The notes under the pieces: generated by a model
Database searches by the model: none
What the model was told of the DNA's origin: nothing
What the model saw: the letters and a program-made list of their open reading frames with translations, nothing else
Part shown: positions 34,647-46,241 of the stretch, piece after piece
Numbering within the stretch: position 1 is the first letter of the stretch
Layout: the number at the start of each line of letters is the position of its first letter
Position numbers and translations under genes: made by a program
NCBI RefSeq assembly: GCF_001638985.1
Contig: NW_017265140.1
Location: 930,001 to 994,000, forward strand
Origin: Phycomyces blakesleeanus NRRL 1555(-)
Lineage: Eukaryota > Mucoromycota > Mucoromycetes > Mucorales > Phycomycetaceae
Length of the DNA stretch: 64,000 bases
Direction: 5' to 3'

Positions 34647-36507
34647 TTAGTTTACAGATTCAAAGTACTCCTGAGATCCCTTGGGGTTAGGCTTGATAGT
34701 CTTGTCACCCTTCTTCCAGTTGGCAGGGCAAACCTAAAAACAAACAAAAAAATAATAGTTAGAAACTTTATAAAAGAAAAACAAACACACAGAAAGATCC
34801 ACACGCCAAAGAAGAAGAAGAAAATAGTAATATAAACAGGAGAGGAAAGGAAGGCGCCGTAGATCCAAAGCAAATCCCACACATCCATATCCCAACTAAT
34901 ATATATATATATCCAATTCTTCTTAGTTAATAGATCTAAATACCTCTCCATGCTCATCAGTGAATTTGATAGCCTCGATGATTCTAAGAGTCTCATCGAC
35001 GGAACGACCAATGGGAAGATCATGAACGTGAGCCACGCGAAGTGTACCCTTTGGATCAATGACAAACAGACCACGGAGAGCAATTCCAGCCTCAGGGATC
35101 AATACTAAGAGAGAGAGAGAGAAAGAAAAAAATCAAAATAAGAGGGTAAGAAAAAGGGGTCTTTTTCTTTTTCTTTTTCTTTTTTGTTAATCTAAAATCA
35201 TGATTTACCATTGTAATCGGCCGAAATATCTTTCTTGATATCAGAAACTAATTGTAGGTTTTTTTTTTTTTTTAAAAAAAAAAAGCAAATTAGTTGGAGG
35301 AAATATACCCTTTCACGTATATAAGTAATGTATTTCATTTACCAAGAGGAATCTGGATAGCACCAAGACCACCCTGCTTTCTGGGTACATTAGTCCAAGC
35401 TATTAAAATTAAATATAAATATATAAATATATTAGTTTATCAGATTTTGGTTTGTAATTGTTATGATCAATTAATAATAATATTAATAATCCAAGAAAGA
35501 ATTTTATTCACTTCTTACCCAAGTGAGAATGGACATTGCTATAAAATAAAATAATATATATATAAATCAATAAATCAATATATATATATATAATCAAACG
35601 TAAAATCATATGCATATATCTTTTTTTTTGTTTTGTTTCAAATCTCCAAATCAAAACTTTAAATTTTTTGAATCTCAAAATCACGTATATACAATCGCCG
35701 ATTTGATATTCAAAAGCCTTGCCTATACTTTACAACTCAAATTCAAACTTCACTTACTCTACACTGATACCAATAACCTCGGCACCCAATGCACGGAACT
35801 CTTCAATACGATCGCTGTATGCAAGCAATTCGGTGGGGCAAACAAAGGTAAAGTCAGCAGGATAAAAGACCTTTTTTTAAAAAAGAGAAAAACATAAGTG
35901 AATCAAATAGCTAGAAGAAAAAACCAAGGAACGCCCTTTCTCTCAACCCCCCCCTCCCCCTTCTCTCTCTCTCTCTATATATATATTTGTTTGTTTGTTT
36001 GTTTGTTCGTTTGTTTGTTCGACTGACTGACTGACTGACTGATTGATTGATTGATTGATTGATTGGTATTTTAAAAAGGGGAGTTATTTACCAATACTGC
36101 AAACTTGCCCTTGTAGTCAGCCAAAGACAATTGCTTGAATTCACCGTCAACAACGGCATCACCAATCCACTGAGGAGCAGCGTCTATGCAAAACACGGTG
36201 TTTTTATTTGTTTATTTAATTGTTTTGTGCTTGTGTATATATTCATACATTTAATTTAATAATAATAAAAAGAAAACCCTTCAATTGTATTTTTATTTAT
36301 TTATTTGTTTGTTTGTTTATTTTTTACAAAAAAGAAAGAAAGCTTACGCTGGACAGTAGCGATAGACTTTGGGCTGGTAGAGGAAAAGTTACGCAGAGTG
36401 TTGAATGCAGGACGGACGGCACCGAGAACAGGACGGCTAACTGGACGCGAGGCAAGAGCCAAAGAGGCGCGAGGAAGGATACGAGAAACACGAGAAAAGG
36501 TAGACAT
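34647..36507 (-). CDS. Mitochondrial typical 2-Cys peroxiredoxin
   Basis: Eight exons (36507-36348, 36183-36092, 35870-35758, 35538-35519, 35399-35343, 35247-35209, 35104-34944, 34733-34647) give 242 residues. The first ~48 residues ([20 protein letters not shown] and onward to NFSSTSP) are an Arg/Ser-rich, acid-free mitochondrial presequence. The thioredoxin-fold core has [13 protein letters not shown] with peroxidatic Cys95, the GGLG loop ([13 protein letters not shown]), [13 protein letters not shown], and VCPANWKKG with resolving Cys216. The C-terminus SQEYFESVN carries the YF motif; GGLG plus YF marks the hyperoxidation-sensitive, PRDX3-like class. It reduces H2O2 and organic peroxides in the matrix using thioredoxin. 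Eight exons for a small protein is dense; one is 20 nt. Confidence 0.96.
35981..36065. repeat. Compound tetranucleotide microsatellite in a peroxiredoxin intron
   Basis: A run of GTTT units passes into GACT units and then into GATT units, all within intron 2 of the peroxiredoxin gene. Confidence 0.85.
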
Positions 36508-38037
36508 ATTATAAAACAATAAGTATACAAGAAAACTAAAAAGAGAAGAAAAAAGGGGGAGTGAAGAGAAGAGAAGAGTAAAGAGGGGCTCAAGAAATCC
36601 GCAAAAAAAAAGGGGGGAGGAGGGGTTGGTGAGAGAAGGGAGAAAAATAATAAAGGAATTGAAGATTAGAGAGATACAGTCACTGTAAGAACTGGCAGTA
36701 TTTAAAACACCGTCCTTAGAACCTTTTATTAGCCAATAGAAATGTATTATTTAATCATTAGTGTTACAATCGTTTTCATGTACATCTGGGAATTAATACC
36801 CTTATTAGGAAGTTACAAATCCTCAATTGAAAAAAGAAAAATGAAACTGCTGAAAAAATTACAGTAGCAAATATCGGGGCTAAATCCAGAGTGCGCGTCC
36901 AAATACTTATACAACCTTTAGTGATATTGCTAACTACTTGAAAGACACTTTACATAAGAGAAGTAGAGAAACACTAACAAATGGCTGAGCATATATAGAG
37001 CATGTGTAATATATATATGCTCAAAATACGCAAATTTGTTTCATTCTCGATTTCTTTCAAAATCAATGTTCTCAAAAATCACTCGGTTTGATAAATAGCA
37101 TTTTCGCCGCATTCGACAGCATTTCTTTCGAAAGGTTTGGCTTGGTTTGTATCTTGATCAGCCAGCGTCTAAATGGAGCAAGGTTACAAGTCAAAACGTG
37201 ACCCAAATTCAGACGATGTTCGGTAACGCATGTGAGTAGAGAGCTTATCGAATTTTGATCGTATATGCTTAAACTGATATAAAAACGGTAGTGTCTGGGC
37301 TTCTTGTTAACTCTGGCAAGAAACGCCGTTCATGATGGGCAGCATCTAAAGTATAACGGCCATATGGCTTAGTCACATTGATCACCACAATTTTATCAGA
37401 TAGAAAGGTTATCATCAGATATCTTGATTTCCAGTGTTTAGTAAAGCTACATAAAAAAAATGATACTTGCGATCTTGTAATGACAATATGATAGAATGTC
37501 TAGCATCCTTAACTTGGCGATTGCTAGTACAGTTAGATCATGATCCAAAAATGTTTCTTTTTTTTAGGCATAAAAGTTGTAGAAGCAAATCTATTGTATT
37601 GCTCTTGATTGGTATAATGGCCATTATCAACTGGATCATCTGTAATGTTGCTTATAGTTCGTTTCAAAGGGAACGACAGATTAAGATCGTGATTCACTAA
37701 ATGTGCTTATATGTATATTTCTTTTTCTATAACAGGTTTTGCCTGCATAGAAATACATATAAAGAAAAGGCTTCGAACTCTAATTATTTCTAACAAAAAG
37801 ACAACATCGACGTTATACTTTTATGGGTGGTATTTTTTTTGCATTTTGGTGTCCTCGACTACAAAAATATATCATTGGCTAATGTTTAAATTTGATCTTC
37901 TTCAAATAACCTGACTGAGTACCCCCCTCCCCCCTTAGTGCATAAAAAAGAAAAATCTTGTACATAGTGGGGTTTATTTAAAGAATAACCCGGGATTCAG
38001 TCGCTATATACACATACACATACATGCATACATCTAT

Positions 38038-38072
<35 letters not shown>

Positions 38073-38582
38073 TACTTTTATGGTCCAGAATGATACGAAT
38101 TGGATTTTGAATCTTTATAACAAATAGAGACAAAAAAAAAGAGGGTGGCCACAAGAGAATGTGGTAAAGATTTAAAGGCCTGTTGGGTTGTTTGGTTATT
38201 TGGAGTGTAATAATATTATATTTGTTAGCAAAGTGCTTGTAATCAAGAACTTGTTATTTAGTCCCTTATTCTTCTTCTCACAATTAATTTATGTGTATTT
38301 TTCTTTTAAGTATATATATATAGACAGACAGACATCGTATCGTATCATATCATATCATACCAATAGTGCAAGAATGTATAATATACATTGATATTCTTAC
38401 GATACCACTCTTGATTGAATAATAGTAGCAAAAAAAAATCTGTTTCATTTTAGAAAATTATAACAGCAAAGTCTAACAGACAAAGGAAGGAATATTAAGA
38501 ATAATATAAAAGAGCACGCATATATTGTTTGGCTATCTGTCTGTCTGTCAATCATTAATAAGTAGCTCTACACCGATCAAAA
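36508..38582. other. Spacer with possible decayed transposon sequence
   Basis: 36508-36720 is the A/G-rich leader of the peroxiredoxin gene. 36750-37930 differs in texture from ordinary spacers: it has fewer microsatellites and holds an open frame at 37467-37700 with an internal hydrophobic stretch (SIVLLLIGIMAIINWI). It ends with AACCTGACTGAGTACCCCC at 37907-37925, also seen near 34421. This could be a decayed mobile element. 37990-38580 holds (ATTT)n near 38033-38072 and GTATC-type repeats. Confidence 0.4.
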
Positions 38583-38827
38583 ATGGTAGGCTAATTACAT
38601 ATTAACATGTCAAATCAAAATTCAAAAAAGGATATAAAGATGCGTTGCTTTACAGTAGTGCAATATTTGACATTTGATTGTAGCTTTTGTTAATCTTGTC
38701 AATTGACCACCTTTTTCTATCCATCTATGCCTTTGTTTCTTTTTTATAGTTTGGTGAGCCTGTAACAAATCCATTCATTAGAATTGTAAAGGTACAAATT
38801 GGATATCAACCATACAAGATGTTTTAA
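38583..38827 (+). CDS. Candidate 26-residue micropeptide with ATG-only first exon
   Basis: An ATG at 38583-38585 is followed at once by a GTAGGC donor. After a 164-bp intron ending TTTTTTATAG at 38749, the second exon reads FGEPVTNPFIRIVK, then VQIGYQPYKMF, and stops at 38827. Joined, it gives MFGEPVTNPFIRIVKVQIGY plus six residues. A GTACAA within the second exon could instead be a donor for a third exon. The composition resembles very small inner-mitochondrial-membrane subunits, but I do not recognise it. A TATAAA-like element lies about 75 bp upstream. Confidence 0.35.
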
Positions 38828-39169
38828 TAGCAACTCATCGTGATGATCTTCTTAAGTAGCTTTTTCTTGTTTCAGCATTTTTTGTGACCTTTTTCATGTT
38901 TAAAAAAAATTGAATCAAATCAAATCGAATCAAATCGAATTGCTTCAAGATATTCAATGTATATATTAAATGAGAGAAAGAGATGGTAAGAATAAGAGTA
39001 CTAGAGTAACTGAGAGCTAGAGAGAAGGATTCCTTTGAAATTCTCTGTTGTTACTTTTATTACTACTACCATTATTCTTTCTTTCTTTCTTTCTTTCTTT
39101 CCTTTGATACCTTCTTTTTGTCTGCTTCTTTAACTTGGTCGAATATAATTTCGCTTGCTGTTTAAAAGT
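38828..39169. other. Intergenic region, no gene
   Basis: AT-rich spacer with AATC(A/G)AAT runs near 38915-38940 and CTTT runs near 39080-39103, forming the upstream region of the chitinase gene. Confidence 0.55.
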
Positions 39170-40408
39170 ATGCGTCTTCTTTATTCCCTTTTCTTTATAT
39201 GCAGTAGCATAGCAGTAAATGCATTTGAAGTAAGCTTGATAATATATATATCTATATCTATAGCCCTAAATATTAAGGCTTCTTGTTCCAATTAATTAAC
39301 ATACAAACATGTTTCTCTCACTCTCTCTTAGAACAACTGCAACAACAACATAGCAAACTGTAAGCTTATACAAGTATTCATCTTATAATCCATAATCCTC
39401 ATTCACAATCCCATTATTTCTTCTTCTTATTTTCTATTCCCAAAAAAAAACAAAAGATTGGGGTCAAAACTCTTATGGTGCTGCTAATAGTGCAGACACA
39501 GATGGATGGCAGAAACCACTTCGATTCTACTGCGATGACGATACGACCAACATTATTCCAATTTCCTTCTTGACTACATTCTTCTCTGTCGGAGGGTATC
39601 CAAGTATCAATCTTGCCAATGTAACAAAAAAAGAATATTATTATTATAATATTATTATTATTGCTAATTTTAAATGATTTTAAATGTTTTTTTTTGTATG
39701 AATATTATATACATATAGATTTGTCATGATTCTGGTGACTCTGTATTTCCGGGTACAGATCTGATGAAGTGTGATGGAGTCAAACAAGATATCAAGTATT
39801 GTCAGGAACGTGGAAAGGCCATTACTCTTTCGTTGGGTGGGGCGACAGGCTCGGTTGGCTTTTCATCAGAGTCCCAGGCAATTGAATTTGCAGACAATAT
39901 TTGGAATCTTTTCTTGGGTGGAACATCCGACACCCGACCATTCGGTGATGCGGTTTTGGATGGGTAACTATGACTCTATATTGTAACTATGACTAGTTTT
40001 AAGATCTACAATAAAATAAAATAATAATAATATATACAATTGATGGAGCGATTCACTCAACGCGAACTTGATTATTATTATTATTACTGTGTAGCATTGA
40101 TCTTGACATTGAAGGCGGAAGTCCAACTTGTAAGAAGGGCCCAATAGAATAGAATAGAATACAATATAATATAATATACAGCTTGTGAATGTTAACATCT
40201 TTTGGTTTTTTGTAGACTACCCTGTTTTCTTGACCAAATTGCTTGAGAAATACAAGTCTTCGACCAAAAAGTATTATCTGACAGCTGCTCCCCAATGTGT
40301 TTTTCCTGATGCAAACCTTCAGGCAGCCATGGATGTGATTCCATTTGATGCAATTTATGTTCAATTCTGTAAATTCCCCCCACAACTATGTTACCCGCAT
40401 TTATCTAT

Positions 40409-40451
<43 letters not shown>

Positions 40452-43129
40452 TTCTGATTCTATGTAGATAATAATCCTTGTGGATTACAGGCTTATGATA
40501 AACCATCTCAGTGGAATTTTGGTACCTGGGATTACTGGGCTACACATGTTTCACCTAACCCCGATGTCAAGATCTATATTGGCGCACCAGCCAGTCAAAG
40601 CGCAGCTGGTGGGGGTTATGTTCCACTACAGACTTTGGAACAGATTGTACTAGAGACCCGCCAATCATTCCCTAGTTTTGGAGGCGTCATGTTCTGGGGT
40701 ATTAATATTAATATTATTTTATTTTGGATTTGTGATACACTGGTCAATTGAGACCAAAGAAAAACAAAAAGAAGAATTGTGATCCTCAAGTTCCTTCAAA
40801 ATCAACCGATCAATTATACTTATCTGAATTAACTGCTTTTTTAATTTTATTTTATTCTGTTTTATTAGATGCATCTCAGGCCTATGAAAATAATCATATT
40901 GATAGTGGAATTAAGGATTCTATGAAAGGTGGGGCTAATTGTGGGGCACCATTTGTATATCCAGACTGTTCGGCGCCTCAATGGATTCCCGGTACAGGAT
41001 ATACGGGTGGAAACCGAGTATCGTACGAGTAAGTTGCAGAATCATTAGTCAAGAATTAAGAATTTTGCTTTACTTGGATTTGTATACCAACCATGAAAAT
41101 CTAACCACTCATTGTTTTTTGTGGTTTTGAATTATTACAATTACGATTATTGTAGTGGGTACGTATATACTGTTTGATAAATTCATTTATATACACAAAT
41201 GTGCTAGCAACTCATTTTATATATCTCTTTTGGTTATTCACTATAGATACATATGGGAGGTATATACATATTTATATATAATTGATTTAATTGATAAGCT
41301 TATAATCATTATTGTATAAAGGCCAAGTGGTATTCGGGTAGCAAGCCAGATGGAAATCCAATGGGAGACTGGTCTCCAGGTAATAAATAATAATAAAAAA
41401 TTCACATACGAAATTAATAGTATAGAAAGATAAGAAGAAGAAGAAGAAGAAAAAGATAGATGATTAGGTACAAGATTTAGATATTGTCTTTTATGTACAT
41501 CTTTTATCAGCTCCTAACCTTGCATTAATATTATGCAGTTAGTTCATGCCGACCTGGTGGAGGAATCGACACTTCACTTGCAGTACCAAGTAGAAAGATC
41601 ATCTCTATCCCTACGCCCTCAGAATTACCTCCAGTATCACCACCCTTACTGTCATCGGCAGACTTGACTACCCCGGATTTGTCTATACCAACAGCGGCAG
41701 CAGAAGCACCTGTCTCACTTTCCACTGATTTGTCTAGTAGCCTGTCTAGTCTGCCTAGCATGTCTAGTCTGGTTTCGATCAGTACACAATCATTATTAAC
41801 TTCATCTTTAGAAATCAGTACTACTGAGTTTAGTACTGACACGCTATTACCCACGTCTATACCCACGTTTATACCCACGTTTATACCCCCACCACCACCA
41901 ACGATGGTCATGCCCACATCCACATTGATAAATGAGCTCATGCCTGTTATGATTCCCACTCCTACTCTTACTCCTCTGCCTTTATCTTTATCTTTATCTT
42001 TATCTGAAGCTTCTTTATCTGCACCTGGACAGTGTAGTGGTATTGATAACTGGGCACCATTTATTGCCTATGTATCAAAGAATGCAGTGGTATATAATTC
42101 ACAGTTATGGCAAGCCAAATGGTGGTCGACCAATGATGTTCCTGGAGGAGCAGCAGGTGTTTGGGATAGCCTTGGAGCATGTGAAAATGAAATTATGCCT
42201 ACTGTTACGCCGTCATATATTGATAGGCATGGCATTAATAGATTTGTGGGTAAGTTTATATTTACGTTTATATATATATATATATATACAATTTGATGAT
42301 TATCTTACTATCTTTTCTATAAAAAAAAATTACAAAAGATTACAAATATCATCCGGTTGTGGTGAGAATGGCTCAGAAATGCAGTGATGCTGCCCAATGG
42401 TCACCACTGAATGTGTATGAGCCTGGAAGCCGAGTATCTTTTGGGTAAGTAACGTTATTTACTTTTTGCCGGGTCTTTAATGTCACATATTTTATGTTTA
42501 TCTAATTCTTTCTTGCCGTAGTGGCCAAGTGTTTGTTGCTTCATGGTGGACAACGGTAATATTTTTAAATTATAGTCTGTATATACTAAATCCTACTTTA
42601 GAATGAAATTCCTGATACGACTATTCCTGATACGACTATTCCTGGACCATGGAACCTTGATGTGATGTGTACCTTTCAAAGAGTCAAGACTCTTGCTTCT
42701 ATCCAACACGCTCGTAAGTAAAGTACAATATAGATCTAGATATCTAAATATCTGATGGATCTATTTTTTTTAGGCGCTTGTGGACGAGATTGGTCATCTT
42801 CTTCCTTATATCATGTCAAGAGTCTTGTATCTTTAAGTAAAGTATCGACTGATAAGTTTATCTAATATAAATCTAAATCTAAATCTAAATCTAAATCTAA
42901 ATATGATAATGATAATGGCATGTATATAAAACTTTTTTTCTGTTGTAATTTAGATGGACAGCTCTATCAGGCAAAGACTTTATCTAGAGGAGAAATGCCA
43001 CACAAAGAATCAAGGTAAGCTATTATATTATTAATATTATTATTAATATTATTATTTTGATACAGCAATTGGGACCATCTTGGATCGTGCGCTCAGTACT
43101 TTAGCAGTGTGGAATCGATAAGAAAATAG
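39170..43129 (+). CDS. Secreted GH18 chitinase (class III-like) with three CBM5/12-like modules
   Basis: Eighteen exons give 766 residues. A signal peptide (MRLLYSLFFICSSIAVNA) precedes a GH18 barrel with YWGQNSYGAANSADTDGWQK, SLGGATGS and the catalytic DGIDLDIE, whose acid/base is Glu172. C-terminal to the barrel comes a chitin-binding module (WIPGTGYTGG, VSYDGYIWEAKWYSGSKPD), a long Ser/Thr/Pro linker (exon 41539-42249) with in-frame 12-nt repeats, a second module (WAPFIAYVSKNAVVYNSQLW, QAKWWSTNDVP), a third (NVYEPGSRVSFGGQVFVASW) and a shorter fourth-like piece (NGQLYQAKTLSRGE). It should hydrolyse beta-1,4-GlcNAc chains in the wall or environment. Exons: 39170-39229, 39332-39359, 39457-39620, 39719-39963, 40095-40129, 40216-40368, 40468-40698, 40869-41028, 41156-41158, 41247-41259, 41322-41379, 41539-42249, 42339-42444, 42522-42555, 42602-42713, 42774-42836, 42954-43014, 43066-43129. 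Confidence 0.93.
40392..40454. repeat. (ATTT)n microsatellite in a chitinase intron
   Basis: About fifteen TTTA/ATTT units lie between the two exons on either side of 40369-40467. The run is non-coding; the frame that crosses it is translated repeat. Confidence 0.9.
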
Positions 43130-43336
43130 TGATATCTTGTCCAATCAGAATGAACAAGATATATCTATATATCTATATTTTTACAGCAAAAATAAAAGCG
43201 ACAGAATTGTTTATGTAAAAGAAGATCAAAGAGTCTTTAAGATGTATATAGAATATAAATCATTGTCCTTATCATTATCAGTAGTTTTAGATGTTAATTT
43301 TTTTTTATTCTTCTATTTTACTTTTGCGGTGACTTG

Positions 43337-43618
43337 TGCTGTTCGCTAGCGTACGAGGGAGGTGGATTGCATTACGTCATATAAAATCCCAATTATTATT
43401 CCGCATCTGTTTCTTAATTTCTTACTAAAATTACCTTTTTATTTTTATTTTTGGTAATGGCTTGTTTCATATTGGCTTATAGGAAATGATTACAAAAAGA
43501 ACAGGGATGTACTAAAAAAAACCCCCCATAGCTTATAGGTCTCAGAATCCTTACTTTAGATACATAATGAAAAAAAAGCACCATGCAATTGTCGACGGAA
43601 TTGACAGGTATATATAGA

Positions 43619-43653
<35 letters not shown>

Positions 43654-43762
43654 ATTCGGAGTTAAATAAGTTACTATGTAAAGTAATTTTTTCTTTCTTT
43701 CTTTCAATTCCCTCGATGCAATTCCTTCAATGATTCTCCCCCTCATACGCTGGCGAACAGCA
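43337..43762. mobile_element. MITE-like element with ~24-bp terminal inverted repeats
   Basis: The left end TGCTGTTCGCTAGCGTACGA and the reverse complement of the right end, TGCTGTTCGCCAGCGTATGA, match at 18 of 20 bases and continue into GGG. The interior, 426 bp in all, has no coding frame and contains a (TA)n run. No clear target duplication was identified, so the family is unassigned. Confidence 0.6.
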
Positions 43763-44167
43763 TAACATAAATAATAATAATAATAATAATAATATAAAAA
43801 GACTGTAGAAAGCTCTTGTATTTTTTTTCTTAAGAAATATTCATAGACGAAACTGGAGAATCTAAATTCGTATTCTATAAACAACCCAAGCAACAAGCTT
43901 AGATGTTTTATAGATTGAAATTATCTACATTTAAGATTAGTGAGAGCCAATCATTTTTTTGTATATTAAAAAAAAAAAAAGAAATGAAATCTAAACATTT
44001 TATACTGAAACACCTTATTATATTTATTGATTAGAGATTACGATGATGGCGGTGGTAATGATGGCGGTGGCGGTTGTTATGACAGTAATAGTTGTAATAG
44101 TTTGTGGTAATGATTGTTTTTTGTTTTTTTTTTAAGAAAATTAAAGAAAATTAAAAATAAAAGGAAT
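43763..44167. other. Intergenic region, no supported gene
   Basis: 3' flank of the trehalose phosphatase gene. It has (AAT)n near 43769-43793, a poly-A run near 43966 and a GATGGCGGTG repeat near 44041-44075. Confidence 0.55.
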
Positions 44168-45211
44168 TTACAGAGAGCTATTGCTGCCATTTGTGACTTG
44201 AGGAACCATTGATCCCAATAGTGAAACAACCTGCTCACTGCTCTCCACACACCATCCGGCCAAAGTCTCTCTGTTAGGGGGCCCGACCAGGACACAGAAA
44301 GCGCGCTTGTCGTCACACAGGGCACGAAACATGTCTTCGTCTGTCTGGTCATCACCAGCACACAGAATGAAATCGGCTGGTCCTTCTTGGGTCTGTATTC
44401 TCTTGACAACCTCTCCCTTGTTGACCAACAGAGACCGCACCTCCAAGTTCATCTTACCAACCAAGATGTCCACACCTCCGATCTTTTTCAATTCTTCATA
44501 ACATAGCAGCGATTGACGATAACTATACAAAAGAGTTAACAAAAAGATAAGGATGACTATATAATATAAAGCTTTACTTACGCTTCGTCTTGATCCAATG
44601 CATTGCGGTAATGCCACGTGATCGATGATTTCTTCTGCTCAATAACTGTACCAGGAGTTTGTGCGGTATAGTTTTCGAATATCTTTAGGCACGTGCTTTT
44701 CCAGCTCATGTCTGCGTTCTGGAGCATATCGATCCATTCGTGGGTACCTGCCAATTTCATGAAAGAGCCGTGTTCGGCACTAAGACCGAGCCGTTCAATG
44801 TGGCCTAGATGGGTCTGCAAGAATTCCTGGTCGCGGCCAGAAATGATCCAGACGGTGTTTGATGGGTCTCTGCAGAGTGCGGCCAGGTAACGCAAGAGGT
44901 TCTGGGTTGGCTGTGCATCGGCAGGGTTCTTGACGATTGGAGTGAGAGTGCCCTGGAATTGGAGCCGTTAGACGATGTGTTGTGTAGAGTATACCAGATA
45001 CTCTGTTGCTACTTACATCATAGTCAAACATCAATAGCCGTTTGTTGGCACTCTTGTATTCTCTGCTCAGACTATCGGTGTTGAGGAGACGTGTGTTGTG
45101 CTTGGTGGCCAATTCTGCTGGTTTCTTGGCTGTTTGATGTGTCTGGAGGTGAGAGAGTGGCTCCACAGTGGGTGTTGCGCTAGACATCGACGATACGGCA
45201 GAATAAGACAT
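44168..45211 (-). CDS. Trehalose-6-phosphate phosphatase
   Basis: Three exons (45211-45017, 44952-44582, 44522-44168) give 306 residues. After ~55 variable residues come the HAD signature LLMFDYDGTLTPIV (D63xD65GT), TVWIISGRDQEFL (motif II), LGLSAEHGSFMKL, a trehalose-phosphatase core (SSITWHYRNALDQDEA), KGEVVKR (motif III Lys) and ILCAGDDQTDEDMF (motif IV). It removes phosphate from trehalose-6-phosphate, the last step of trehalose synthesis. It is a stand-alone phosphatase; yeast Tps2 has an additional N-terminal synthase-like domain. Intron 1 falls exactly between Asp65 and Gly66 of the catalytic motif. The start at 45211 is the first ATG in frame. Confidence 0.95.
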
Positions 45212-45380
45212 TTTTTTATTTCAATTTTTCCAAGCAGAAAGAAAGAGGATAAAGAGAAACCGAGCAATATAAATCGAACCTTGAAAAAAAAAAAAAGAAA
45301 AGAGCGATCGGAGTAAAGATAAGAATCGGGCTCAGAAGACGGAATGTATAGATGATGAAAAAAAAAAAACAAAAAAAAAA

Positions 45381-46241
45381 AGGGGGGGGAGAAATCTTAC
45401 GGACATGCTGGTAGGACATTCTGATGAGTACCAAATTAAATAAATAAATAAAATTGGGGGAGTCAGACCTTGATACTTGTTAAATGTTTCAAAAAAAAAC
45501 AAGACGGATTCTAATCTTAGGGAGCCGACATTTTGCTTCTCCGGAGCACAAGCTATACCCATTCTGTCATGACCTTTGGATGATGGCTCTATATATTTGG
45601 AGGAAAAAAAGTACATTTTATCTTTCTTGACTTTCTTAAGGAGAATGAGTTCTTCAGCCTTTGTCTCTGGCTCGACTATTTTGTAACTTTAGTTGGTGCC
45701 TTTATACTGGTTCTGGCTTTTCTTTTTCAATGACAAAGCTTGGGTTATTTTCTGGTAATATAAGTAGGTGAAAGAAAGACAAAGAGATGATACGCGTAAG
45801 AAGGATAATAAATTGCAGAGCATTGAACAATATTGCGTCACACTTTAATGACAACAACTCTTTATAATCCTCTGCATAACTGGCTAATGATATAGTGTAT
45901 GATTATTTATGATTTCTTTATTGGCAAGTCTAACTTTAAGGGCTACTGAGTAGATATATTGTATGGGTATCAGGACACATCGTTTTACCCTGAAGGACTA
46001 GAGAAATGGTCAGGATTAACTAATCCAAGATAGAAACGTCGTGTCCCACAAAAAGTGTCGGCCCCGTATGATTTTTTTTGATTCTTTTGAAATATTTAAC
46101 AAATAAAAGTATGACCCTCAAAGAAAAGAAGAAGAAAAAAGATAGTGATTTTGAGTGACGTCAGGTATAATTATTCAATTTGGTCTCATCAGCATGTCAT
46201 ATCAGCATCCTGCCAAAATGTCCATAACGTTCCTCCCCCAA
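45381..46241. mobile_element. Possible degenerate DNA transposon with ~60-bp imperfect terminal inverted repeats
   Basis: The left side at 45381-45437 (GGGGGAG, TTACGGACATGCTGGTAGGA, TGATGAG..ACCAAATT) is mirrored by the reverse complement of 46177-46241 (GGGGGAG, TTATGGACATTTTGGCAGGA, TGATGAGACCAAATT) with small gaps. The interior of about 740 bp has no intact gene. The left arm lies 170 bp upstream of the trehalose phosphatase start, so it may supply promoter or leader sequence. Confidence 0.45.

Noticed and set aside
35981..36065. Regular short repeats that could be mistaken for a CRISPR-like array
   Set aside because: Plain tetranucleotide microsatellite in an intron, no spacers, and the genome is eukaryotic.
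37467..37700. A 77-codon frame with a hydrophobic segment
   Set aside because: No start context, splicing or family; lies in sequence that looks like a decayed element.
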